DNA from: Komarekiella delphini-convector SJRDD-AB1
Lineage (GTDB): Bacteria > Cyanobacteriota > Cyanobacteriia > Cyanobacteriales > Nostocaceae
Direction of reading: 5' to 3'
NCBI RefSeq assembly: GCF_014831675.1
Contig: NZ_VJXY01000049.1
Span: 1 to 53,483, forward strand
Length of the DNA: 53,483 nucleotides
A model generated the notes under the pieces. The model saw only the letters and a list, made by a program, of their open reading frames with translations. It was not told where the DNA came from and ran no database searches. This document shows, in pieces, positions 1 to 7,804 of the stretch. A program made the translations under genes and the position numbers. Position 1 is the stretch's first letter, and every line of letters starts with the position of its first letter.

Positions 1-2
1 AT

Positions 3-422
3 TTAATGCACCCTACCTATCAAGCTTTATGTGAATTGGGTAAGGCTGTTAAAACAATATTTTTGAGCCAATATTTACATTCAATAGAGTTGCGCCGTGA
101 GATTCATGAAGGTCTTAATGTTGTAGAAAACTGGAATAGTGCTAACAGTTTTATTTTCTATGGCAAGGGCGGAGAAATTGCGACTAATAGTTTAGAAGAC
201 CAGGAGTTAGCTGTTTTGTCGTTACATCTATTGCAAATCTCATTAGTATATATTAATACTTTAATGATTCAGCAGGTGTTATCACAACCAGAATGGAAGT
301 CTCTGATGAAGTCGGAGGACTTGCGGGCCCTTTCGCCGCTAATTTGGGGTCATGTTAACCCCTATGGTACTTTCAAGTTGGATATGACTGAACGGTTATC
401 GATTGAGACTGTGGCTGCATGA
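3..422 (+). CDS. tnpA: Tn3-family transposase TnpA, C-terminal part (cut by window edge)
   Basis: The reading frame is open to the left edge, so only the last ~139 residues are visible. Full Tn3 transposases are about 950-1000 residues. The fragment has the end of the catalytic domain typical of the family: [14 protein letters not shown], then [17 protein letters not shown] (which carries the last catalytic acidic residue), then [26 protein letters not shown] and [12 protein letters not shown] near the end. No Tn3-type terminal repeat ending in GGGG/CCCC was found in the 100 bases after the stop, so the element boundary is unclear. Whether the gene is intact cannot be judged from this window. 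Confidence 0.9.
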   Translation, partial: LMHPTYQALCELGKAVKTIFLSQYLHSIELRREIHEGLNVVENWNSANSFIFYGKGGEIATNSLEDQELAVLSLHLLQISLVYINTLMIQQVLSQPEWKSLMKSEDLRALSPLIWGHVNPYGTFKLDMTERLSIETVAA

Positions 423-520
423 AGTCTAAAGTTGGCTCTATTGAGCAGAATTAATTTTAACCAATGCTTTTTAATCGGTTTTATGCTTGAGAAATTAGCT
501 TCATAGTTAAGAGGTAAAAT

Positions 521-835
521 GTGAGTGAAAGTGAGATAGCTCAGGAGTTTTTGGCTATTGTTACCGATTGGTTGAATAGTCTTGCAGGGACTATTTTTGA
601 TGATGGAAGTGTATGCAATTCCATAACTATTTTGAGCCATGAGATTAAAGAGGAAGATGAGGACTCTCAAATTCTTTTAATAGAAGCTGAGATGTTTTGT
701 TACGCTCAAGGGGAGATGACAAAAGACTGGATTGGGTACGAGTTTGTTGTTGAGCGTGATATCGTGGGCATCCCCAAAATTACCGCTTGGGATGTAATTG
801 AAATTCAATCTAGGCCAATTTATCCACAAACTTAA
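521..835 (+). CDS. Hypothetical acidic protein, 104 aa
   Basis: Not recognised. The frame starts at GTG 521, preceded at good distance by AGAGG (about 510), which supports this start. The protein is acidic and soluble, without a signal peptide or membrane segment; the middle is rich in Glu and Asp (IKEEDEDSQ) and the C-terminal half looks like mixed alpha/beta (WIGYEFVVERD). It lies 100 bases downstream of the Tn3 transposase on the same strand and may have arrived with that element, but no transfer or resolution function can be read from it. Confidence 0.5.
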   Translation: MSESEIAQEFLAIVTDWLNSLAGTIFDDGSVCNSITILSHEIKEEDEDSQILLIEAEMFCYAQGEMTKDWIGYEFVVERDIVGIPKITAWDVIEIQSRPIYPQT

Positions 836-902
836 CTGTCAACTTATTCATCATTCCCAACTTTAATCTCAATATTGTTCCTACAATTTTGATTTGAAAA
901 AA

Positions 903-1271
903 TTATTCACTAATTATCGGTAGCGACAGACTTCCGTAAGCATTAGGCGAATCAAAATGAACAGCAGAGCCACCTTGAGGAAAGTGTTTCCAAGCTAAAT
1001 AATGGCGGATTACTTGATGAATATCGTAAGCGTAACGAGCTACTTCTGGGATATTTTTATCTCTGATTCCAGAGTTTGATTGTTTTGATGTAACTTTGAT
1101 AATAGAGTTGAGTGATTTTAAGCTATCAACTAATTCTTGATATTGCTCATCTGGCAAGTCAGAAAATAACAAAGCTACTTCTTCAAGTTTTCCTATGTAG
1201 ATTCGAGATAGAAGTTCGCAAGCTTTTGAAATTACGTTTAATTGTTCATCACTAAGTTCTAGATTTACCAT
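903..1271 (-). CDS. Hypothetical protein, 122 aa
   Basis: Not assigned to a named family. The N-terminal two thirds look helical (LSDEQLNVISKACELLSRIY, then a segment ending SDLPDEQYQELVDSL). The C-terminal third has an aromatic block, YDIHQVIRHYLAWKHFPQGG, followed by a short strand-like tail. My impression, not checkable here, is that similar small proteins with a histidine- and tryptophan-rich DxxQVIRHxLAW block occur in many bacterial accessory regions. No signal peptide or membrane segment. The start is ATG 1271 with only a weak upstream purine stretch. Confidence 0.5.
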   Translation of the reverse strand: MVNLELSDEQLNVISKACELLSRIYIGKLEEVALLFSDLPDEQYQELVDSLKSLNSIIKVTSKQSNSGIRDKNIPEVARYAYDIHQVIRHYLAWKHFPQGGSAVHFDSPNAYGSLSLPIISE

Positions 1272-1353
1272 GTTTGTCTTTCTCTATGATAAAGTTTTTA
1301 ACACCTTTAGAAATAGACTTGTTAACAATTTTGAGTTTTTATTTCCTTAAAAC

Positions 1354-1551
1354 TCAACTATTTGGGTTGCTTTTGTTGCCAGTTTCAAATTGTGATTTAG
1401 TCGCTGTCTCGCCTAATTGATTCCAATTAATTCCTTCTTTCGCATCAAAGCAAAGACCAATCGGCACTTGAAATATAGGTTTTATATTTGCAGGTACGCC
1501 AAATACAGGTTTCGGCAATGATTTATCAGTCACTTTTGCTATAGCTCCCAA
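1354..1551 (-). CDS. Doubtful small ORF, 65 aa
   Basis: An open frame beginning at a TTG, without a ribosome binding site and with no family resemblance. It sits head to head with the macro-domain gene (12 bases apart) and 82 bases upstream of the 122-aa hypothetical on the same strand. It may be a fragment of a lost gene; the composition (Pro, Asn, Lys) does not rule out chance. Listed only because it fills the gap between two better genes. Confidence 0.2.
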   Translation of the reverse strand: MGAIAKVTDKSLPKPVFGVPANIKPIFQVPIGLCFDAKEGINWNQLGETATKSQFETGNKSNPNS

Positions 1552-1563
1552 ATAAATGCCTCA

Positions 1564-2295
1564 ATGTGCTGTAATGCTTTCTCATACTCAGTTTATCCTT
1601 TTGGCGTTGCACTTCTCGGCTTAATACCATATTTGCTTATAAAAACTAAACTGTTTAGTTTGCCCCTGGTGTCAGCTACGCTATATCTACCCCAAGTAGG
1701 AGATATTTTTGATGAGAAAGGTCATATTGTAATAGGCACTAATGATGTTTTTGATACTGAATTAGGAGAGATAATTAAACCTTCAAGTGTTCAAGGACAG
1801 TTTTTAACCAAAGTTTATGCAAATGATATTGCAAGACTAGACGCGGATATTGAAACAGCACTTGAACCGTTAAGTAATCTATGTAAAGAAGAAACTAACA
1901 AAAACCGAGGTAAAACTGGTCGATATCCCATTGGTACAGCTATAACGCTTGGTACACACGATAAACGTTATTTTTTAACTGCCTATGGTTATATGAATAA
2001 TGATATAACTGTGCAATCTTCTTCTGAATATATTCTGCAATCTCTTAACAATCTTTGGAAAGAAATCCGCCTCAAAGGTCATAGCGAAAATGTAACCATT
2101 CCAATCATCGGCTCCGACTTGGCTCGTACTGGTTTACCAAGGATGGCATTAGCTAAGTTAATTATAGAAGCTTTCGTTATAGCATCTAAAGAAAAGTTTA
2201 TAAACAAAAAATTAACAGTAATGATATATCCTAAAGATTTAGATTCTATAGATTTATATAAGTTAGAGGACTTTTTAGAATCAGCTTGCTTTTAG
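1564..2295 (+). CDS. ThsA-type macro-domain protein (Thoeris-like effector), possibly N-terminally shortened
   Basis: 243 aa. A hydrophobic segment at residues ~13-30 (GVALLGLIPYLLI) is followed by a macro-like domain. Visible landmarks are VGDIFDEKGHIVIGTNDVFDTELG (~45-70), SVQGQFLTKVYAND (~78-92), YPIGTAITLG (~118-128), YFLTAYGY, and IPIIGSDLARTGLPRMALAKLIIEAF (~180-205). These match what I know of the DUF6430 / ThsA_Macro family, the membrane-anchored alternative effector in Thoeris anti-phage systems, where ligands made by a TIR protein are sensed. Family members usually have two membrane segments. Only one is seen here and no ribosome binding site precedes ATG 1564, so the N-terminus may be lost or start elsewhere. 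It faces the DUF4062 gene tail to tail with a 23-base gap. The defence role is inferred. Confidence 0.6.
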   Translation: MCCNAFSYSVYPFGVALLGLIPYLLIKTKLFSLPLVSATLYLPQVGDIFDEKGHIVIGTNDVFDTELGEIIKPSSVQGQFLTKVYANDIARLDADIETALEPLSNLCKEETNKNRGKTGRYPIGTAITLGTHDKRYFLTAYGYMNNDITVQSSSEYILQSLNNLWKEIRLKGHSENVTIPIIGSDLARTGLPRMALAKLIIEAFVIASKEKFINKKLTVMIYPKDLDSIDLYKLEDFLESACF

Positions 2296-2318
2296 AATAC
2301 TAACCATAACCTTTCCAA

Positions 2319-3734
2319 TTATAAAGTACATTTACCTTTTACCTTTAATGTTTTTGGCTCTTGATTTGCGTAAATATTCTGCATCTTTCCACTAAAATCA
2401 ATTGATACAACATTTTGATTAAGACTGATGTTAAATTTTAATATATGCTCAACTATATTTTTGCTTTTCAAAAGATGTACTGCTGCCAGTCGCGCATTGA
2501 TTAAAAACATTTTTGGCTTATTCTTCCACTTCTTCCATATATCGCTAAAAATAAATTTTTCCAGCTTTGTTGAATAGCTACTTCCTGTAAGCATATAATT
2601 CAGCATAGGATTATTGGCTTGATTTTGATTATCCTGAATTTCATTTAATAGTAAAAAACGTATTTGTAGCTCGGCAATTTGCTCTGTACTGTAGTTGTTA
2701 TAACTAGCTATATTATAATTGTTAGATTGTTGTATTGGTTTCAATGTAACTATGCAGGAAGTTTTGCCTTTGATAGAATCAGTTTCAATACTCTCCACTT
2801 GTACCATAGATGCATCATTTTGGTAGCTATAAGAAACAAGCCTGTTACCGTAGCGATGGTTGGTTTGTAGGTATCGTAGATTAGTTTCCTGTTCTGAATT
2901 TATAATCGGTATGTTAAGAATCAGCTTTCTATTAACATCCTGAAAAACTGATTTAGTTTCAAACAAATTGTCATCAAGTAAAACCCAAGCACCAGAATTA
3001 CTTATGCTTTTGCTATTATTAGTTTTTGGTTTAGCAGTGGTTTTACTTTTGTTAGTGGCAGATTTTATTTCTTTTATTGGCTTCCTGGAAATTAAACTTG
3101 CTTGATTACAATTATTCGCTACCTTTGTTTTATCTATAGGCTCTTTTTTATTGGGTGAAACAGTCTTAGTTTTTGAAGTAGTACTCTTCCTAGTTTTTTT
3201 ATTACTATAATCATTCAACCATAGAGTAAGTTGCTCGTGTAACTGACTTTTAAAATTAGAAGGGTTTTTATAGTCTCTGAATAAACCGTACCTATTATTT
3301 ATATACCTAGTTCTAAATCCCTTTACTTTCGCCTGCTGCTGTTTATCTTCCTTCTTCTTTACATCTTGCTTCATTGAGCCAGAATAAAACCATATATCAG
3401 GCTTACCTCTTTCCTTGTGAGCTTTTCTAGCTAGTGTAAACTCCTCAACTGTTCCAGATGCATGACGCTTAGTAGGACTTCCAAAGCGGTCTTTCATAAT
3501 TAGGATAAATAAATCATATTCATCCATTTTGCCTATCTGCTCGTTGATAATTGCCTGACCGTCTTTACCGTATCCAGGATATGCATTTTCAGAACATTTT
3601 ACTTCTAGTCTTACATTTTTATCTTGAGCTACAGTACGATTAATTGTTGCGACGACTTCTTTAACATAATTTCTTTCCGTCTGTACATCGCCTGGAGAAG
3701 CTAGAAAAATTTTTATTAGTTCTACTGTTCTCAT
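2319..3734 (-). CDS. DUF4062 domain protein (TIR-like N-terminus), 471 aa
   Basis: The N-terminus (residues 1-~110) has the DUF4062 signature: IKIFLASPGDVQTERNYVKEVV, then YDLFILIMKDRFGSPT and SGTVEEFTLARKAH. DUF4062 is regarded as a TIR/SEFIR-like fold common in bacterial signalling and conflict proteins (family knowledge; clan membership recalled with moderate certainty). A Lys/Thr/Ser-rich, low-complexity linker spans ~180-245. The C-terminal ~220 residues form an unrecognised, Asn-rich domain. No membrane segment. It converges on the macro-domain gene, so the two are not an obvious operon, yet a TIR-like protein beside a ThsA-type macro protein mirrors Thoeris. The AT-rich composition, with many AAA/AAT codons, suggests recent acquisition. 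Confidence 0.6.
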   Translation of the reverse strand: MRTVELIKIFLASPGDVQTERNYVKEVVATINRTVAQDKNVRLEVKCSENAYPGYGKDGQAIINEQIGKMDEYDLFILIMKDRFGSPTKRHASGTVEEFTLARKAHKERGKPDIWFYSGSMKQDVKKKEDKQQQAKVKGFRTRYINNRYGLFRDYKNPSNFKSQLHEQLTLWLNDYSNKKTRKSTTSKTKTVSPNKKEPIDKTKVANNCNQASLISRKPIKEIKSATNKSKTTAKPKTNNSKSISNSGAWVLLDDNLFETKSVFQDVNRKLILNIPIINSEQETNLRYLQTNHRYGNRLVSYSYQNDASMVQVESIETDSIKGKTSCIVTLKPIQQSNNYNIASYNNYSTEQIAELQIRFLLLNEIQDNQNQANNPMLNYMLTGSSYSTKLEKFIFSDIWKKWKNKPKMFLINARLAAVHLLKSKNIVEHILKFNISLNQNVVSIDFSGKMQNIYANQEPKTLKVKGKCTL

Positions 3735-3917
3735 AGATACTTCGCTAGTAGGAAAATTGCTTATTTACGGATTAATTTGGTTTATTCTCTAGTTTAGTTT
3801 TAACGGTTATAGCTTGCCCGTCAAGTCTTCCTTATTTAGCTCAATTAGTCTAATTTTAGTGTAAATATCCAGTACTTGTTTAGACTCTCTCGTCAACTGT
3901 GGCGATCGCAGATAAAT

Positions 3918-4119
3918 TGTCACTTAAAGGAAAAGATGGCCGGAATTAAAGGATAAAGTGGCCGCCCTAAAAACCTGGAATGCTTATTTTTGCGTCGCCC
4001 TACTTTCGCCATACTTTACAAGCGATCGCATTCAATCTTTTCAAATACCCTTCCACTTTAGGTTCTGTTCTGCGGCCATTTTTGGCTTTAAAAACGGTCA
4101 CTTTATCCTTTAAGTTACA
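3918..4119. repeat. Short transposon-like element with two 19-bp sites at each end
   Basis: A 202-bp segment bounded by TGTCAC and the complement TTACA (TGTAAC). At the left end there are two direct 19-bp sites at 3924-3942 and 3946-3964. At the right end there are two inverted copies at 4073-4091 and 4095-4113. In each pair the sites are exactly 3 bp apart. The consensus is TTAAAGGATAAAGTGGCCG; the inner left and outer right copies agree at 18 of 19 positions. TGT...ACA ends with repeated binding sites are the design of Tn7/Tn5053-like transposons. No coding capacity, so a non-autonomous derivative is likely. No target duplication was seen. The rest of 3735-4172 holds nothing I recognise. 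Confidence 0.5.
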
Positions 4120-4172
4120 CAAGGTAACGTAATTTCATACCTTTGGGGCAATCAAAAACCTAATTTTATGAA

Positions 4173-4322
4173 TCAAATATTGATGTTGTACTTCCCCAAC
4201 TGCACAACATTTTGACCACTGCTTTCTTTGAGGAATTGACGCAATATCCCAACATCCCCCTCATCTCCACAGCCGTCGAGAATGCGGTCAAGTATAGAAA
4301 CCAACTCATCAGGGCGAGTCAT
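4173..4322 (-). pseudogene. Truncated N-terminal effector-associated-like domain
   Basis: A 49-aa frame starting at ATG 4322, with AAGGA about 8 bases upstream. It reads MTRPDELVSILDRILDG, then GDVGILRQFL and GQNVVQLGKYNINI before a stop. The block QNVVQLGKYNINIG is familiar as the end of an N-terminal adaptor domain in large cyanobacterial STAND/NACHT and repeat proteins, where it continues with an acidic 'DIHIGDRIY'-type segment. Here the frame stops just after that point, so this is probably the surviving 5' end of a much larger gene whose body was deleted, perhaps by the neighbouring element. The family link is from memory. Confidence 0.45.
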
Positions 4323-4547
4323 TTATTATCCTTTCCTAGCTAGTCGAAGCTTCAAAAACTCCAAAGCGTGTAAGAGAAAAGGCAAAGTTAAGAAAGGTTC
4401 TAAGAAGTCAATTTTTCAGATTTTGGTGTGCCTCATGCAGACGGCGGCAGTATACTATCCTACCCGTCCCAGTAAAGCAATTCTGACTTCTGGATTCTTC
4501 TTTAACGCTAGCCGCAGCCGCGATCGCATTTAGACAAAATTACAAAA

Positions 4548-4670
4548 TACGCCTTATGTGAATTAAAAATGCCCTACCGATAGCAAGGGTTTCAGGCTGT
4601 GGTTTAGCCAAGATGTTTAGCTATGTTGACGTATTTACGCCTTTCCAGACTCCAACTCACATAAGCCGTA
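4548..4670. repeat. Small inverted-repeat element (MITE-like), 123 bp
   Basis: The ends TACGCCTTATGTGAATT (4548-4564) and the complement of AACTCACATAAGCCGTA (4654-4670) match at 15 of 17 positions. There is no coding capacity. It lies 45 bp left of the insertion sequence and is flanked on both sides by A/T runs, so a TA target duplication is possible but cannot be distinguished from background. Confidence 0.45.
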
Positions 4671-4715
4671 AAATATAATTTTTAAGCGCGAGCTTCTTCC
4701 CACCAGAAGAATAAT

Positions 4716-6681
4716 GGGAGCAACGCGATTTTGTGAGGTTGGGCAAAAAAGGTGCGATCGCTAAAAACTAGCTTCAGTACAATATAAATATTTACAACAA
4801 GTAAGACCGTATTAACACTGTTAGAACTTTATTTTTATTTTCAGATATAAATATGATTTATTATTTCTGCCTAAAAAAAGGTAGGATTCCCTTTGGAGTA
4901 AAGGTTTTGATATCTGACATCAAAACGGGGAATGCCTACGCGCTTATGAAAAATCATATATATTCTACTTTTGATTTAAGCAAATCGTTAGAACACTTTC
5001 AAGAAAAAGTCACGAAACTTTTAGAACTAACGAATATCTCAGAATGGGATGGACACGTTTTCAGAGAACGTGAGAAAAAAATTAGAGAAATTGCCTTAGT
5101 TTTAGCAGGGGAATGTACAGCTTTATTACTCCATAATCTGTCACAATCTCAAGATTTTTTAGATAAAGCAGAACAGGAGACACAGGGGTGGTGGCAAACA
5201 AGCACAAAAAAACATGGTTGCAAAGAACGGCAAATATTAACAGTTGGTAATGTCGCAGTAACTTTAAAATTACCGTATGTAGTTGAACGTCAGACTCAAC
5301 CAAAGAAAAATCAAAAATCTTTACATGAAGGATTTTGCCCATTTTTAAGATATTTGGGAATGTCTGAGGGTTTAACCCCTAGAGTTTTATCGACTATTGC
5401 CCGATATGGTGCAATTGCTGGCTCGTTTGAGGCTGCACGGACAACATTAATTGATTGGGGCATAAATATCAGCTTAAAACGTATAGAACGGCTAACATAT
5501 TACTTTGGTAAAATTGGCATAAATTTACGCCAATCTAAATTAACAAGTTTAGCTTTGGGCAGTTTAGCTACAAGTAATGTTCTCAAAGAGCAACGTGTTG
5601 TCATTGCTGTGGATGGCGGTCGTACCCGGATTCGGATTAACAATAAGGGAAGGCGTAAGGTAAAGACTAATCGTTTAGGCTTTACAGGAGAATGGATTGA
5701 GCCAAAGCTATTAACAATTTATGTAGTAAATGAGGAGGGTAAAAAAATCATCAATGGAGAGATTCCTATTACCAATGATGGAACGTATTCAGGATATCAA
5801 GGATTTTTACAGATATTAGAGATGTACTTGGTTAATTTAGGGATTAGTCAGGCGAAACAAGTGTTGCTAATTGCAGACGGTGCAGATTGGATTTGGATAC
5901 ATATTCCACCTTTACTAAAAAAGTTAAAATGCCCACCTGACACTTATCAATTATTAGATTTTTATCATGCCGCATCACATTTACAAGATTTTGCTGATGC
6001 TGCATTTAACACAAATAATGAGCGTCAACAATGGTTTCAAAAGGCGCGAAAAACTTTAAAAAAAGGTCAAACACTCTCTTTAATCAGAAAGATGGACGAA
6101 TTTATTCAGGGGGCAACCGGAGAGCGCCTTAAAAATTTGTTACGAGAGCGAAATTATATTTTAAAAGCTTACCGACGCAGGCTTTTAAAATATAATGAAG
6201 TTGGAGCTAAAAAACTTCCTCTTGGTAGTGGTGCTGTTGAAAGTTTAATTCGTCAAGTTGTTAATTTACGTATGAAAGGTAATAGTAAGTTTTGGCTTCA
6301 AGATAACGCAGAAATTATGTTGCACCTCCGTTGTCAATGGATAGCTAAAAGTTGGGATAATTTTTCTGATTCTATCTTTAATTCGTTTATCAAACCCCAA
6401 AGTTGCTGATAAATTTTATACTTCAATTCAGCATTTAAATTATTTACTGCCATAATTGATACCAAGTCTTAAATAATTATTGCAGATATATTTGAAAATA
6501 ATCGCCAAATAACTTACTACCAATCTTTTTGAGATATCTCATCAAGATGATTTATCGTGCAATTACGTATATTAATTGCAAATAAAATTACTTCATACAC
6601 AAATGTAAGTTTTAGCGATACCTGCGGCACACTGCGTGAACGCTGATTTTTGATCCGACCTCACAAAATCGCGTTGCTCCC
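4716..6681 (+). mobile_element. ISKra4-family insertion sequence (1966 bp)
   Basis: The element is delimited by perfect 24-bp inverted repeats at 4716-4739 and 6658-6681, each starting GGGAGCAACGCGATTTTGTG reading inwards. They surround a single transposase gene. The size fits the ISKra4 family (about 1.4-2.9 kb). The similarity continues weakly inward past the 24 bp. No convincing target site duplication was found in the flanks. With intact ends and an intact frame the element could still be mobile. Confidence 0.8.
4853..6409 (+). CDS. ISKra4-family transposase, 518 aa
   Basis: A DDE-type transposase. The acidic residues appear in the expected contexts: VIAVDGGRTRIR (about residue 255), LLIADGADWIW (about 345) and, near the end, LPLGSGAVESLIRQVVNLRMKG, which carries the catalytic Glu and is the most diagnostic ISKra4 block. 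The region GWWQTSTKKHGCKERQILTVG near residue 120 and LGMSEGLTPRVLSTIARYG near 180 also fit. It reads through without a frameshift between the two inverted repeats. The upstream region is AT-rich with no clear ribosome binding site, which is common for transposases. Confidence 0.88.
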   Translation: MIYYFCLKKGRIPFGVKVLISDIKTGNAYALMKNHIYSTFDLSKSLEHFQEKVTKLLELTNISEWDGHVFREREKKIREIALVLAGECTALLLHNLSQSQDFLDKAEQETQGWWQTSTKKHGCKERQILTVGNVAVTLKLPYVVERQTQPKKNQKSLHEGFCPFLRYLGMSEGLTPRVLSTIARYGAIAGSFEAARTTLIDWGINISLKRIERLTYYFGKIGINLRQSKLTSLALGSLATSNVLKEQRVVIAVDGGRTRIRINNKGRRKVKTNRLGFTGEWIEPKLLTIYVVNEEGKKIINGEIPITNDGTYSGYQGFLQILEMYLVNLGISQAKQVLLIADGADWIWIHIPPLLKKLKCPPDTYQLLDFYHAASHLQDFADAAFNTNNERQQWFQKARKTLKKGQTLSLIRKMDEFIQGATGERLKNLLRERNYILKAYRRRLLKYNEVGAKKLPLGSGAVESLIRQVVNLRMKGNSKFWLQDNAEIMLHLRCQWIAKSWDNFSDSIFNSFIKPQSC

Positions 6682-6718
6682 CTATTGATTTGAGTACATT
6701 AATTTATCAAATCAGATG

Positions 6719-6758
6719 AACATAAATGAAGGAGTTAAATTACTTCTTCATTTATGTT
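6719..6758 (-). terminator. Hairpin after the btu operon
   Basis: Perfect 13-bp inverted repeat AACATAAATGAAG / CTTCATTTATGTT (6719-6731 and 6746-6758) with a 14-base loop, 33 bases beyond the btuD stop. No U-run follows on the minus strand, so it may act as a 3' end stabiliser or weak bidirectional terminator between the operon and the insertion sequence. Confidence 0.45.
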
Positions 6759-6790
6759 ATCGATGTACACTTAAATTATAGCAGCGATCG

Positions 6791-7804
6791 CTATAATAAA
6801 TTTACTAATTTAATTATTTCGGACAATGAATTACAAGTATATGTATTATGATTGTTGGTAATTTTCCACAGAAATTGTTTTGAATTTGATATTACTTCTA
6901 TTGAAATTGGTAAGTCATTTTTACTTTGATAAACTTGAAATCCTACACGTTTTAAAGCACGAGTAGTCCACACGGAGGCTATGCCCTCACCTATTAAGTT
7001 AATGTCTCCCTTGTGGGATGTATGTAAATGAAATTCACCAGAAAACATATCAAACTCCACACCTTCACTACGGAAGCTATCAGCAAATGCACCACTTAAC
7101 ACCAAATCTTCCGGTGCGCCAACGTGTAAAATCCCATTAGTTGATAATAGCCAAACCTTATCAGCAAGACGCAAAGCTAAATCTAAATCGTGAGTAGAAA
7201 GAAGAATCGCTTGATTCGTTTCCCGTGCTAACTGACGCAACAACTGCATAATTTCCACCCGTCGCGGTAAATCTAAAAATGCTGTTGGCTCATCAAGTAA
7301 CATCACAATAGGCGACTGAGCCAAAGCCCGCGCAATCATGATTTTTTGGCGTTCACCATCACTTAATTCGCTAACTTGGCGTTGTGCTAAATGTACTGCT
7401 CCTACAGATTTTATTGCCCAAGTTACTATAGCTTCATCTTCGGGTGTCAAATTTCCCCACCAATCAGTGTAAGGATATCGCCCCAGAGTCACCAAGGTGT
7501 AAGCTGATAGCATTCCCACATCAACTTTCTCAGTGAGTACCAAACTCAGACATTTGGCTAATTCTTGTGGTGCTAACTTGTAAATATTTTCGCCTAAGAG
7601 TCGCACTTCACCATCTATTGGGGGTTGCATTCCGGCGAGCGATCGCAGTAATGTAGACTTACCCGCACCATTGGGGCCGAGTAAGCAAACCAGTTCCCCA
7701 GATTGCAGAGATACAGAAATATCAGATGCAACACATCGAACAGTTTTTCGGGATGTTTTATAACCAATACTCAAGTTGTGAGTTGTTAAAATTGCATCAT
7801 TCAT
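6791..7804 (-). CDS. btuD: Cobalamin ABC importer, ATP-binding subunit
   Basis: 337 aa. It powers import through BtuC on the cytoplasmic face. Walker A is GPNGAGKST (residues ~43-51), the signature is LSDGERQK (~148), Walker B is VMLLDEPTA (~170) and the switch His lies in STHDLDLAL (~205). The family normally ends near residue 260. Here about 75 extra residues follow (FHLHTSHKGDINLIGEG...), an extension I do not recognise. The start overlaps the end of btuC by 4 bases, showing translational coupling. FecE-type siderophore ATPases look the same; the cobalamin riboswitch heading the operon is what decides the substrate. Confidence 0.85.
   Translation of the reverse strand: MNDAILTTHNLSIGYKTSRKTVRCVASDISVSLQSGELVCLLGPNGAGKSTLLRSLAGMQPPIDGEVRLLGENIYKLAPQELAKCLSLVLTEKVDVGMLSAYTLVTLGRYPYTDWWGNLTPEDEAIVTWAIKSVGAVHLAQRQVSELSDGERQKIMIARALAQSPIVMLLDEPTAFLDLPRRVEIMQLLRQLARETNQAILLSTHDLDLALRLADKVWLLSTNGILHVGAPEDLVLSGAFADSFRSEGVEFDMFSGEFHLHTSHKGDINLIGEGIASVWTTRALKRVGFQVYQSKNDLPISIEVISNSKQFLWKITNNHNTYTCNSLSEIIKLVNLL

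Noticed and set aside
362-670. Open frames on the opposite strand of the transposase, NRPS, cyd, cobW and methyltransferase genes
   Set aside because: They shadow clear genes, lack ribosome binding sites and have no family features.
4282-4533. 83-aa plus-strand frame before the IS element
   Set aside because: Low-complexity basic sequence, overlaps the more plausible minus-strand fragment at 4173-4322, and has no start signal.
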